Source: Syncephalastrum monosporum B8922 (taxonomy: Eukaryota > Mucoromycota > Mucoromycetes > Mucorales > Syncephalastraceae). Taken from it: a DNA stretch of 64,000 nucleotides. The notes under the pieces are model-generated. The model was not told where the DNA came from and did no database searches. It was given only the letters and a program-made list of their open reading frames with translations. The position numbers were made by a program, and so were the translations under genes. This document shows positions 31,768 through 41,881 of the stretch, piece after piece; positions within the stretch are counted from its first letter, which is position 1, and every line of letters starts with the position of its first letter. Where the stretch lies: the NCBI GenBank assembly GCA_000697355.1, contig JNEN01001240.1:186001-250000 (forward strand), in the 5' to 3' direction.

Positions 31768-34694
31768 TCTTTAGAACAAATAGCAAATAGTACAGTGGAA
31801 GAGACGGGTGGAAAAGCGCGCGTGGTCATACATCATTGGCTTCCACCCCGCCTTCGAAATCCGGCTGAGTGCGTGTTGTCCAGTCATATTTTCTCTTTTT
31901 TTTCTCCCTTACATATACCTCATCGCATTCTAGACGTTTCTCTTGTTCTCAAATAGAACCATGTGATATACCATCGTATCATGGCTGATACGCGTTCATC
32001 CCTTGTGGCCACTGTCTTCGTTTCTTTGTCCTTATTCTGTAGTCCATACATACGTTATAAATGGCTGGAAGCTCCGGCATTGTGCGCGGCATACACCACT
32101 ACTGATTTACAACCTATATTTGGAAATAAAGGCCCCGCCAATAGTCGATACCATAGATTGGAGATACTACAGTAAGCACCTGAATGAACCTTATTTATGA
32201 ATGGTGGTGCATAATAGAGTAGATGTCAGCATGAGAGTAAGGTGTGCGTCACACCAGAGAAAGAGCGAGCGATCGGGCGATGTGAAGGTGTAGAATAATA
32301 GTTTACTACCTGCCTGCTGTGTAACAGATTTGTGTCACGAACACATTCTATTGAAAGCCTGGGCTCAGTGGCAGATACAACGGGATAGTTATTCGCGCTT
32401 TTTTTTACTACTAATATACTGAGAGACTTTAGGTTGAAGAAGAAAGCTTGATCTGTTGTTATGTGGTTTAACTTATATATAAAAACTCGGTACATACACT
32501 ACGCAACTATAGTGTCTGGCATCGTATCGTATAGTTTGATGTGTACTGATGCAGGTATACCTTCCATATAGAGGTCAATGAAAGAACGTTTCCGTAAGTG
32601 CTGACGCACGAATTGACACATGTATGTCCAGGCATAAAGGATCGATCAAATCACCCCGATGAGTGTCTCTCTCACGCTCAGGAGAAACGTGTTTCCCTAT
32701 ACCAGTCCCTGTAAAAGCTTGATGGCAATACGTACGTCAATTTCCTACAAAAAGTTACTTACCTAAAGCCTATCAAATGCTGCTCGCTCCATAAAAAAAC
32801 AACCAGGGCATTGTGTTTATATGTTAAATAAGGCCATCATGATTAAATTTCTGTATTGTCTGCTACAGACTATTTCCTTGATCTCGGGGAGAAAAGAGTG
32901 AGATATGTGTTCAATAAGTTGATATATGCCTTTTGGGGTTTGGTCGAAGGCTACCACATGGACCCCCGTCCGCGTTTCTCAGCATACAATGTACGTAGGA
33001 GGGAGTTTAATGTAAGAGAGAGATACAGTATTCATGGGGCATAGCCCGGGAGATAGAGTCAGACGCATAAATGACCATATGCGTTCTCACAGATGGTAGA
33101 GGTGGCGAACTTTACTCTTAATCTGTTCCACTGCATAAAGCATCGTGTTGCCAATTTTGCCTTTTGCATATGTTGTACTTTCTTCTTAGCCAGATGCTGC
33201 TCAGAAGCGCTTTCAGTTATGTCATTATCAGGATGCTTGTGGGCAAGGAGATTTAGAAGTAAAACCGTATCATAATCGGGCTGTACTGTATACAGTACAT
33301 ATACGGAGTCCATGTGTCCGTAATCCACAAAGGTGGCTGTGATGTCTTACTGACGGTAGTCGGGGACACTTGAAGCTGCGCTTCTGGCGCCCCATGTGTA
33401 ACGAAAAATTTTGGAGGTCCACACTCGATGTCGGGCACATTTTCATGCAATGCACATAATGTCCCAGGTTTCGAAAGTAAAGCAATATCAAACCCAGAAA
33501 GAGTACAAGAAAAACTTGGCATTGCATCGAATCCCCTCGTAATATTTTTTTTTGACAAAGATATCTTGGGTGGATTATTTTCACAGATGCGATTTCCGGA
33601 AATGGTGCAGATCGACGTCCAGCAGGAGATGTTCAAAAGGTGGTACAGTCACCGCCTCGATCGATGGATGCTGGAGATATCCTTGACATGAGAACGTCTC
33701 ACCGCTATGCACGATGAAACTGTGGTATACAACGTAAATGGTAAGGAAGTCAAGCCGAGCGATATAATCCACAACATAAAGTGGATCAGATATACCATAC
33801 GAGTGGTAAAGTGCCTCTTGTTTGCGTTCGCAGATCAGCGCTGTACATAGGGTTGGTGACCTGCCTGTAATGCTCTTGACAGTGTGGCACAAGCTGTGCT
33901 TGGGAAAGCTACCTTTTTGGGTATTCCTCTTGCAATCATGTTTCCAGTATCTGGGATGACATGCTGTGCGCGCTATAGTCCTGTTCGTATCACCCGCGTG
34001 TGGCTACAAGCAAAACAAATAAACAGAAATAAGGGGAAGGGTCCAATTGAATTTCACATGCCCCGAAAAGAACAAAGATGCATGACAGCATTCAGGAATA
34101 TCTCAGGTTTCTAAGAGTGAGTGTCTAGGCCTTGTGTGTGAGATGCAGGCCAATATCGTACATTGAAACTTTATCGTTGGAATGCAGATGCAGGCGGACG
34201 TGCGGCCCGACAATGCGGGCGAGAGAGGTGAAAATAAAAAGGTACAGACAACACGCACACCGAACCTTGTTTTCCAACCGACATGCGATGAGATAAAAAG
34301 TTTCAGAAAAAAAAGGAAGTGTAAATAGCAAGCGTAGTCGTGATGGATTTATTTTTGGTACGGTGCAACAACTACTAAACACTGGCAATCTATTATTTAC
34401 CACAGAAAACGGACCCGGGCTACAGGGTTTTCTTATACGAAGGCCGATCTTTTGTTCAAATGAGAACCAATCGGCGCGGACGAGTGGAGGAGTGTGAAAC
34501 TGAGCTAAAGGATGACGATAGCACGGGATCTGAAAAGTTATTAAATGCGGTGGTGCTCGCGTGGCAATAGAGCTATTGCCGCACACTGAAAAAGAAAGCC
34601 ATCGACGCACGCCGACGTACACGCATATAAATACAGGAGCCTAGATTCCAATAATTCCTCTGTATCTTTTTTGCTTGTTTTGGTCAATGCTTGT
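31768..34694. other. AT-rich gene-poor interval with decayed-looking ORFs
   Basis: About 2.9 kb. ORFs on both strands around 32856-33044, 33059-33328, 33253-33636, 33428-33691 and 33581-33892 overlap one another and lack start/splice continuity. None is recognised. They may be relics of a gene or transposon, but nothing supports a specific model. Confidence 0.5.
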
Positions 34695-35270
34695 ATGGAT
34701 CTCGCGCGGCGCCTTCCCTTAGAGCTGGTGCTGGCCATCCTCTCGGAGCTCCCTGTCCCTGAGCTGGCACGCCTCCACGGAGATCCGTACGTCGACCGAC
34801 TCTTACTTAACCACCCATGGTTCAGCGAACGTGGACTTTACATTTGTTTAACTACCGGTAACCACTTTAACCTCCAGCCCTACTTTGCACCCGGCCGCAT
34901 CCTCCCTGTTTCCCAATTAAACGTCCTCGACACTGTCGTCACCCCCCACTGCTATCTATCGGCCTGCGTCCCCTTCCAGGTCTCTCGCTTCCACCACGAC
35001 CACCACCAAATCGAATTCTCTCCTCAATACAAACCATTACTTTCGATGAAGCGTGCACGCGCTCATTTTGGAGGATTCTTTGGTCTCGCCGTCATCTTGA
35101 CCGACAAACGCCACACGATCCTCAAACGCAGCCTCCACGCCGTCAAGCCATCTGCCACCCCAGAGTTCTCGCGCGAGGGTTTCTTTGGCGGGTCCGTCTG
35201 CTTTGCACAAACAGGTGATGATATCTCCTTATCGCGCTGTACCGTCAAAATCGACTGGTTCTGTACATAG
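34695..35270 (+). CDS. F-box-like protein
   Basis: Single exon, 191 aa. The N-terminal MDLARRLPLELVLAILSEL followed by PVPELARLHG fits an F-box (LP.EL...I...L). The rest is an uncharacterised domain with YICLTTGNHFNLQPYF, HFGGFFGLAVILTD and GFFGGSVCFAQTGDD. The start is the ATG at 34695. If the F-box is real it would link substrates to an SCF ligase. The remaining sequence is not recognised, and the protein is short for an F-box receptor. Confidence 0.6.
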   Translation: MDLARRLPLELVLAILSELPVPELARLHGDPYVDRLLLNHPWFSERGLYICLTTGNHFNLQPYFAPGRILPVSQLNVLDTVVTPHCYLSACVPFQVSRFHHDHHQIEFSPQYKPLLSMKRARAHFGGFFGLAVILTDKRHTILKRSLHAVKPSATPEFSREGFFGGSVCFAQTGDDISLSRCTVKIDWFCT

Positions 35271-35402
35271 ACTTCTTTTATCTGCATATAATATAATATA
35301 TATATATTTTACAAGCACCCGCCTTTCTCTTCAGCTGTGATTTCTCACTTCTGTCTTCTTGCTACTTTATAGAACGGTGGTATATATTTAGTAATCCTTT
35401 CG

Positions 35403-36289
35403 TTACACCGATGTTTTCTTCAACTTTGGTTTGCCTTGCTCATGCTCGGTGTCCAGCAATAATAATTTCTGGTCTTCCGTTAGGTCTTGTCGAGAGGAAA
35501 TGCTGTCGACCGCGGTATGAATCATGGCACCCGAGGTGGAGAGTACCCTGCCCATGAGGGTCCGCACAACATGGTCGTACCAAAAACCAATGAAAGGAAC
35601 GGATTGGATGAGACCTACAGCACACAAAAAAGATTGCACAGATAGATGGGAAGATGATGGGACATGGATCGTTAACATGCATGCAGTAGAATATGCTTAT
35701 GTTTACTTTGTGAGACCTTCCAAAGTCCAGCTCTCGTTATGCTCAGCGATCTTCAGGAGACCGCTGTCGAGGTCGGTTTCGCGGAAACGCAGTGTAACCA
35801 TGACAGGCAGCTCGAGTTGCACAAGCGGCACTACGCGGGGACACAATCGCTGTGTCAAGAATACGACACACGTCTCTCCGTCGAAACAGACGTTGTCTAT
35901 TCGTGGAGGATATTTGTTGAGGGTTTTCCAGAGCAAAAGGATGCTGATGAGAAGGCACAAAGTCATGAGTTAGGCGGACATGAAATTTCCAAATCGAATG
36001 CACACGAGGCATAATGGGAAATTATTGGGGTCCTTACTGTCGTATATTGTATGTTCCCGAGGTGGTGAGCAGAGGAGAAGAGAAGGTGGCTTCCGAGAAA
36101 TAATAATGCTGGAGGATTCGCTGCTGGTGGGTATCATTGAAGGAGAATAGATCGTTTACTACGCCTTTCAGAAACGGAGAATGAGCAAACAAGTTCGACA
36201 TGACGACATGAGGCAACGGGGGAGTGGAACATACGAGTCATAAGGTCCTTGTAGGTATCATGATGTTGTGCTCTAAGCTCCAAATCCAT
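35403..36289 (-). CDS. SigF-like NTF2-fold protein
   Basis: Four exons: 36235-36289, 36038-36164, 35717-35943 and 35403-35614; 206 aa. Start at ATG 36289. Conserved-looking blocks: VVNDLFSFNDTHQQRILQHY, SSPLLTTSGTYNI, RIDNVCFDGETCVVFLTQR, VVPLVQLELPVMVTLRF, then SWTLEGLIQSVPFIGFWYD and VRTLMGRVLSTSGAMIHTAV. This matches my memory of the fungal SigF-like NTF2-like domain family, whose molecular function is poorly known. The last intron needs a weak GTCTCA donor (35716) to keep LEGLIQSVPF in frame; the stronger-looking GTAAAC nearby breaks it. It shares a 200-bp divergent promoter with CENP-L. Confidence 0.7.
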
Positions 36290-36489
36290 TATTTGGCTTC
36301 GGTCGCTTGTACTATGGAGTGTATAATCAAATATATAGCGGTATTCTAATGAGTAAAGAGGGCGTATGGGTATCTTATTATGTGTGATGTGTAGAGGGAA
36401 GAGAGAGAGCGCCATCAAAGCGGGGAAAAAAAGAGTGGGAATGCGAGGCACAATTTCAAGCACCTTTTTGTATTTTATTTTTCTGCCTA
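36290..36489. promoter_or_regulatory. Bidirectional promoter region, SigF-like gene / CENP-L
   Basis: The 200 bp between the divergent start codons at 36289 and 36490. AT-rich, with TATATAGCG near 36330. Confidence 0.45.
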
Positions 36490-37730
36490 ATGGAAGATCA
36501 AGCAGGTACAATCATACATGGCTTGTTGTCTACTCTATATTACAACGACTCACTTGCTCCAACTCAATAGGTCTCCTTGCCGAGAAGACGCTCCGCGCCA
36601 AATGCTCTGCTGGCATGTACAATTTCAGCCCCAAAGCTAGAAACATGAGGCGACGACTGGACGCTCTTGAAAGCTTACTTATCGAAGCATATTCACTTCC
36701 CCGACGCGATCCCAGGACAGTGACCGTTCGCAGCCGCATGAGCGATTCCATACAAGAATTCACCCTTCACGCGTTTCAAGTTGAAGGCTACCGGTGCCGT
36801 CTGCCGTTTATTCGGCTGTTCTTTTCTATTGTACTCCCCAGTAAGCCTCCGTGCATATTCTCTGGCCCATCTGACAGCGTTTCACGCAGACAAAGACAAG
36901 CCTTCGTCTCACGAGGTTCTTTTCATACCCGAATGGGACTCTTCAGCTCAGCAAGATCAGCAGGAGCAAGAAGGTAACTTGTTTGTATGGGTGCCCTGTG
37001 CAAAAGACTCATATGCTTAAAGATGGGATTTTTAAATACCCTTTGATCCTCTTTCGAGCTACGGACAAAGCAATGCATGTAGTAGAGCAGTGGCTAGAAC
37101 AGGCGTTTGACTGCTATCTCGTCAATTTATCTTTCCAGCGCCCAGTCATGGAAGGTCTTTTGGAAGACTGGAAGTTCCATCTCGTTGACACTCCTCCAAC
37201 TGAAGACATGCGCATTAAAGGTACCATCGATCTGCTTGGTATTATCATTATTTTAATTCATTCATCTATCTGTTTGAATGCTAGTCCCCAATGTGAAGCA
37301 GAAAGAAATCGCAGGCGTCACGATCGAATACGAGTTTAAAGAAGCCGAGTTATCTCACCTTCGGTTTACATTTGGCACAAAACAGATTATCGACATCCAC
37401 AAGAAGTAAGGTATCTTGCCGACCAGACCTCGTTGCTCATATGTACTTAGGTTAACCGATAACAAGCTGACCCTCATCGATGCGCTTGAGGCCCATCTCC
37501 ATCGTGTCGTGCGTATCAAAGCATGGAAGCTTAAAATGGCTCGGATCACTTTGGACGACTTTTCGATCCAACACGACGGTACACTCAAGGTAGGCCTTTC
37601 CTTTTTTTTTACCCGGTCATGTTTAATAACATGCGAGTCTTTTCAGTTCATCAACGGCTTACCACGGACAAACCTCATTCGATACCTCAAGCGTCTAACG
37701 ACCCTTGAACAACCCAATCCTCACAAGTAG
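36490..37730 (+). CDS. CENPL: Inner kinetochore protein CENP-L (Fta1/Iml3 family)
   Basis: Seven exons: 36490-36505, 36571-36840, 36890-36973, 37023-37220, 37285-37405, 37451-37589 and 37647-37730; 303 aa. The 16-nt first exon encodes MEDQA and joins GLLAEKTLRAKC. Features shared with CENP-L: an early MYNFSPKARNMRRRLDALES block (vertebrate CENP-L has a LYKFS..LKEYS..L counterpart), WLEQAFDCYLVNLSF (counterpart WFQKTFDCYFSPLAI), and a C-terminus with KMARITLDDFSIQHDGTLK plus NLIRYLKRLTTLEQ. CENP-L pairs with CENP-N in the CCAN, linking centromeric chromatin to the outer kinetochore. Family assignment rests on remembered motifs; length and block order agree. Confidence 0.75.
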
Positions 37731-38893
37731 CATTCATAACCTCATTTCAATCGCATCATTCGTTTTTCTCACTGCAATGTACTATACACTCTTCCCGTCT
37801 ATTATTCACGCATACAAAGGAGATCTTTGGAATAGTTCGGATGATTCAACACTTGGTCTGATTCGTCCTACATGGAGAGATCCCTTTACCCTTTTCCATG
37901 AAAGATCCTAACCACAATTCATAAATGACATTCATGCATGGTTCTCGATTTTCAACGTTACACGAACAATCGCTCTGCTCGGCAGCAGGTAACGAACCGT
38001 GGTATCCATATTGCACTGGTCATTTACAAAAGGGAGACATACGAGAGTCATATACTAAGCGGCCTCTGATTACTTGGCCGAAGGCAGAGTGTCATTCTAC
38101 ATAATTCTTTTACTGTTCGATGTATACACATCGCATGAGGAAGGGAAGAGGCAGCTACAGCAGGTACCTCGCTTTCTCTTTAAGTTTGTCTCGAGGAGGT
38201 TACGAAAACCTTATAAAAAGTCATCAAGTGACTGCAATGAGAAAATAATGATTGGATAGGAGTGTGCAGTATCGATACTAAGAAGAAGACTGGCAATAAC
38301 ATCGTGTGTTCCGGAGGTACATGAGCATGGCCGCTAGGCTCCACAAACCCCGTTTCGATGCAAACAGAGGCCATGCTGACGCAATTGGATAGCGTGGTCA
38401 AGTTCTGCACTATGTTCTTTACATCAAAGCAGCATCACCTTTATTGATACTATGATAATGTCTTGCTTTCCCGCTGTGCCTAAGTCTATGTTTTCTCCTC
38501 GCACAGTAAATAAAGCAGAAATGGTATCCACCAAAAGCATCTTCTGTGGTCACAAGCATGTCTTTTCGTACACAAAAGTCATCTGATAAGTATGTGATTT
38601 TATGGGCTATGTGTAATGTACACAACACCACAGACATTCTATATAATATGTCAAGATTCATTGCATGTCATGATATAAATGGGCTGCATTTTTATTTGTA
38701 TAAAAAACTGGTGTTTCCACTTTCTCTTCTTGGGAATCGTTTAGTCGGCACAGTATACGACGTGTTTGGAAATGTATCACTCCCTGGAGCACCGCAGCGG
38801 GAGAACCTATAAACGAAAACGAGTTATTCAACTGATCACGAGAATACAAGAAATGACAAAGGCCTTACCAGCTACGGGGCGGACACCAGCTGT
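37731..38893. other. AT-rich interval upstream of the GC-rich island
   Basis: No gene seen. It contains one arm (~38480-38740) of a diverged direct repeat whose partner is at ~40885-41135. Confidence 0.5.
38480..38740 (+). repeat. Diverged direct repeat, left arm
   Basis: Shares ordered blocks with ~40885-41135: TCTATG...CTCGCACAGTAAATAAA, then GTACACAACACCACAGACAT, ATGTCAAGAT...CATG and ATGATATAAATGGGC. The arms have diverged by substitutions and small indels and lie in the same orientation. Confidence 0.45.
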
Positions 38894-39830
38894 TTAGCGG
38901 CGGCTGTACGGGTGCAGGCCCCATCTCATGAGGCCCGCGCCCAGTTGGCGCCAGGGCCAGGTGTACCCTGTCACCGAGTCCAGATCGATGCTGGAGCACG
39001 GAGAACCTGGACGCGCCAGGTCGGCGCAGTTGGGGGGCGTCCCGTCGAGGTCCATCTCGACGGCCTCGTCGGGGAACAAAGGCCCATAACACCATGTTCC
39101 AGTACCCGCCATTGCCAGTAATGGGCTTGGGGGCGGCGACGGTGGCGACGGTGGCGACGGTCGCGGCCACCGCGCGAAGGGCTATGCAGAGGTGCAACGC
39201 ACGCCTTAGCACGCGACCCGCAACCCGCAGAGCCCGCGGACTAGCGCGCATCGCGGAGATGCCGCGCGACACGTCAGCTACGATGGCCAGAGCGTGGCCG
39301 GCAGGTGACAACGACAGCGTCGGAAGGTGACGCAGGGGAGCAAGCGACGGCACCAGACGAGGACGACGGAAAAAATGAGGAGGGCGGGAGGAGCCCCCAG
39401 CCGCCATAGCAGCTGCTCGTCCAGCTGGAATAGCGACAGGTCCCGAAGGCGACGCAAAGGAGGGAGAAAAGGAGGACACCGACAAAGAAGAGGAGGAAGA
39501 TGAAGAGGAGCAGCCGGCCGCAACGGCAGCTGCCCGTCTAGCTGGAATAGCGACAGGGCCCTAAGGCGACGCGCAGGAGGACGACGAGGAGGGAAGGAGG
39601 AGAGGCTGGCTCAGCTGCAGTTGCAGCGACGGGTAATGATGGGTCCATTCCAAAGTGGAAAACGTCCTGGCGCGCTCTACGGCGAAATCCACCAGAGGAG
39701 GACGAGGAAGAGGCAGAGGATGAGGAGCCCCCAGCTGCAGTAGCAGCTGCCCGTCCATCTGTAAGAGCGACGGATCCCGAAGGCGACGCGGAGGAGGGCA
39801 AAGGAACGGAGACAAGCAGACCTGAGATCA
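38881..39830. other. GC-rich island with degenerate internal repeats
   Basis: About 950 bp, strongly GC-rich, inside AT-rich flanks on both sides. Three diverged copies of a ~55-bp unit (AGCTGCCCGTC..GCTGGAATAGCGACAGG..CCGAAGGCGACGC) lie at ~39404-39460, 39525-39575 and 39741-39795. A (GGCGACGGT)n run is at ~39131-39160. Leftward reading gives Ala/Ser/Pro-rich repeats such as ASPSGPVAIPAGRAAAMAAG. It could be part of a repetitive gene, a relic of a mobile element, or acquired DNA. Confidence 0.6.
38894..39112 (-). CDS. Possible C-terminal exon of an unknown gene in the GC-rich island
   Basis: Not recognised. From the ATG at 39112 to the stop at 38894 (72 codons) this frame has strong third-position G/C and a protein-like sequence: GTGTWCYGPLFPDEAVEMDL, a Pro/Cys/Ser-rich middle, then DSVTGYTWPWRQLGAGL and WGLHPYSRR at the end. 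The frame is closed by a stop about 100 bp upstream, so it is either a small protein or a last exon. A longer ORF in another frame (38865-39485) overlaps it. I cannot settle which is coding. Confidence 0.3.
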   Translation of the reverse strand: MAGTGTWCYGPLFPDEAVEMDLDGTPPNCADLARPGSPCSSIDLDSVTGYTWPWRQLGAGLMRWGLHPYSRR

Positions 39831-41387
39831 AATGAGTATATTGACATGTTTCAGTTTTTCCTGTAGTTCACTTACGGACAGAGGAACCCTCTGGGTGGAG
39901 AGGAGCGAGCCGACAAGAGAAAGGGACGCAAACGGGGGAGAAGGCAGGAGAGGAAGAAAAACACGATATAACAAGCTACGTTTCTGTTGGAACATTGTTA
40001 AAGGTGTCCAATGTATAGTATTTTTAACGCGACAACTTACAATCATGCATACCGGTGTATGAACGAGCAACCGGTGACGAAGACTTTGAGAAGGACGAAG
40101 AAAAGAAGAAAGAAAGCAGACGTGGGAGAAAACAGCTGGACTTTCACGGAAAAATGCGTCTCGATCGACTGTGAGATAAGAACATTGCATCCAATGCACA
40201 CCAATGGGGGAAAGGAAAGCAGACAAACGGACTTTGACAGGGATCGTACGTCATATTTAAAGGATTCATTGTCCTATTCAGGTATCACATCTGCTAGTGG
40301 AAAAGAGTGCACAAAAGAAAAAGCCAAAAAAAAAAAAAAAAAAGGCCTGATGCCAGACGTTTTTCGCGGAAGTGGCATCAGATATTTAGAATCATTTTTG
40401 ACTTCTCCATATCTCATTAGATAACATTCGCAAATTTAGGACTTACATTAGATGCTGTATCGGTTATAATCGAACCTCTGTATTGCTTAGTAGAGGAGCA
40501 TTAAAACCGTTGATGATAATAGGTAGCCTTTGGGAGGGAGCTGCTCGAGTCTCATGCGATCCGTTATATTGCCAGCTTAGATAGCAGCCTATACATTCGT
40601 TTCCACTATTATATCATCAATAGAGGGGATCGAGACTGAAATACGTCATGTAGACCTATCAACTTAATTAAATACACCGTACGCAGTCGAGTTATGAGCG
40701 TGATGGTTCGAGCATGTCAAAGGTGGAAAATGATATATAGCAGAAGACTAGTGCCCGTGAGTAATAACCTTTTTCATGTCAAATGAAATTGCGCTAGATA
40801 TGACCATACCTGCTGCTTCCATTAGAGTAAGACAAAAGGGCATCTTTACTAATATCTTTTTTTTTTCTTGTACTTTCTCGACGCATTTAGTATGTCTATG
40901 GTGACTGCTCGCAGAGTAAATAAATGGGTCCAGATACTTTTTTGTGATCGCTACCAGCCTTTTTGTATACATATTCTTCTGATATATGTAGTAAATAGGA
41001 TCGTTCTAGTGTACATACCACAGACATCCTATAACTGTGTCAAGATGCATATGACATGATATATATAGATGGGTCTGATGTTTATTAGCATAAGGGGCTA
41101 GAGGTCACAGATGCTTCGCTTCCACTTTTGCTCAAGGGCCAAATCACATAATTTTTGTATAGCAAGAGAAGGACAACCATACACTTACGCATACCGCAAA
41201 CTGTTCTCAAGTAGGAGTTACGGATTCACTTAAGCTGTCACGGTCTTTACGGCTTCGACACGCCTCAATTCTGAGGTTCCATACTCCCAATGACATATGC
41301 TCTAAATCTTGTACGTTTCACCGAAAATTAAATTCGGCATACACAAGTACACACACCAACAAAGCTGAATGGGGACACTTCACAACT
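39831..41387. other. AT-rich interval downstream of the GC-rich island
   Basis: No gene I can support. Short ORFs at 39828-40226 (-) and 40011-40424 (+) overlap each other and show no family. It contains a 17-nt poly-A at ~40327 and the right arm of the direct repeat (~40885-41135). Confidence 0.5.
40885..41135 (+). repeat. Diverged direct repeat, right arm
   Basis: Partner of ~38480-38740: GTATGTCTATGGTGACTGCT, CGCAGAGTAAATAAA, GTGTACATACCACAGACATC, GTCAAGATGCATATGACATG and a final ATGGGTCTGATG. Confidence 0.45.
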
Positions 41388-41726
41388 TTATTCATTACTC
41401 ATATGCTCGCGCATAATCTCTGCTGTCTTCATAGCATTCTCACGCTCTTCGCCAGGGTTGGCTTCACGTTCTGCACGCTCCCGTTCTTCCAAGTTCTCGA
41501 CTTGTTTCTACAAAGAAATAGCGATGAGCGAGTTTTATCCTTTCAGCACGAACGCTGGTATATTTACCCAGCCAAGTCCTTCCTCTGCGTCTGACGGGGC
41601 GCGGCGCGACCGGCGTGTACCAAAATCCGGGTTGTAGTCGGACTGCTGCTGGGAAGAGGTCTGGGGGGCAGAATCTTCTTCATCGACGACGGTTTCAACG
41701 GTAACGTGGTGCTTTCTGGAAGTCAT
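41388..41726 (-). CDS. Small acidic/charged protein, unknown
   Basis: Not recognised. Two exons, 41568-41726 and 41388-41507, 92 aa, phase-0 GTAAAT...TGTAG intron. Start at ATG 41726: MTSRKHHVTVETVVDEED, then DFGTRRSRRAPSDAEEGLGW, then a highly charged helix (QVENLEERERAEREA) ending EIMREHMSNE. No signal peptide or membrane segment. Good splice signals and charged composition suggest a real small cytosolic or nuclear protein. It sits just downstream of NAF1 on the same strand. Confidence 0.6.
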
Positions 41727-41881
41727 TTCGTTTGTGTATGCGTGCGTGCTTTGGATATATAGGAAAGAGAAACAAGGATGGGGAATTTTGTGTGTTCTTT
41801 GAACTCGAATTTATGCAAAAATCTTGTGGTGGAAAATGCGCGAAACATGATGTCATAATATGTATTAGATTACTTTCTTTT

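Noticed and set aside
33059..33892. Several overlapping ORFs in the AT-rich 33 kb region
   Set aside because: They lie on both strands over the same bases with no ATG/splice continuity and no recognised motif.
38865..39485. 206-codon leftward ORF across the GC-rich island
   Set aside because: Open mainly because of high GC. It overlaps the 38894-39112 frame, which has better coding character; neither could be proved, so only the latter is listed, at low confidence.
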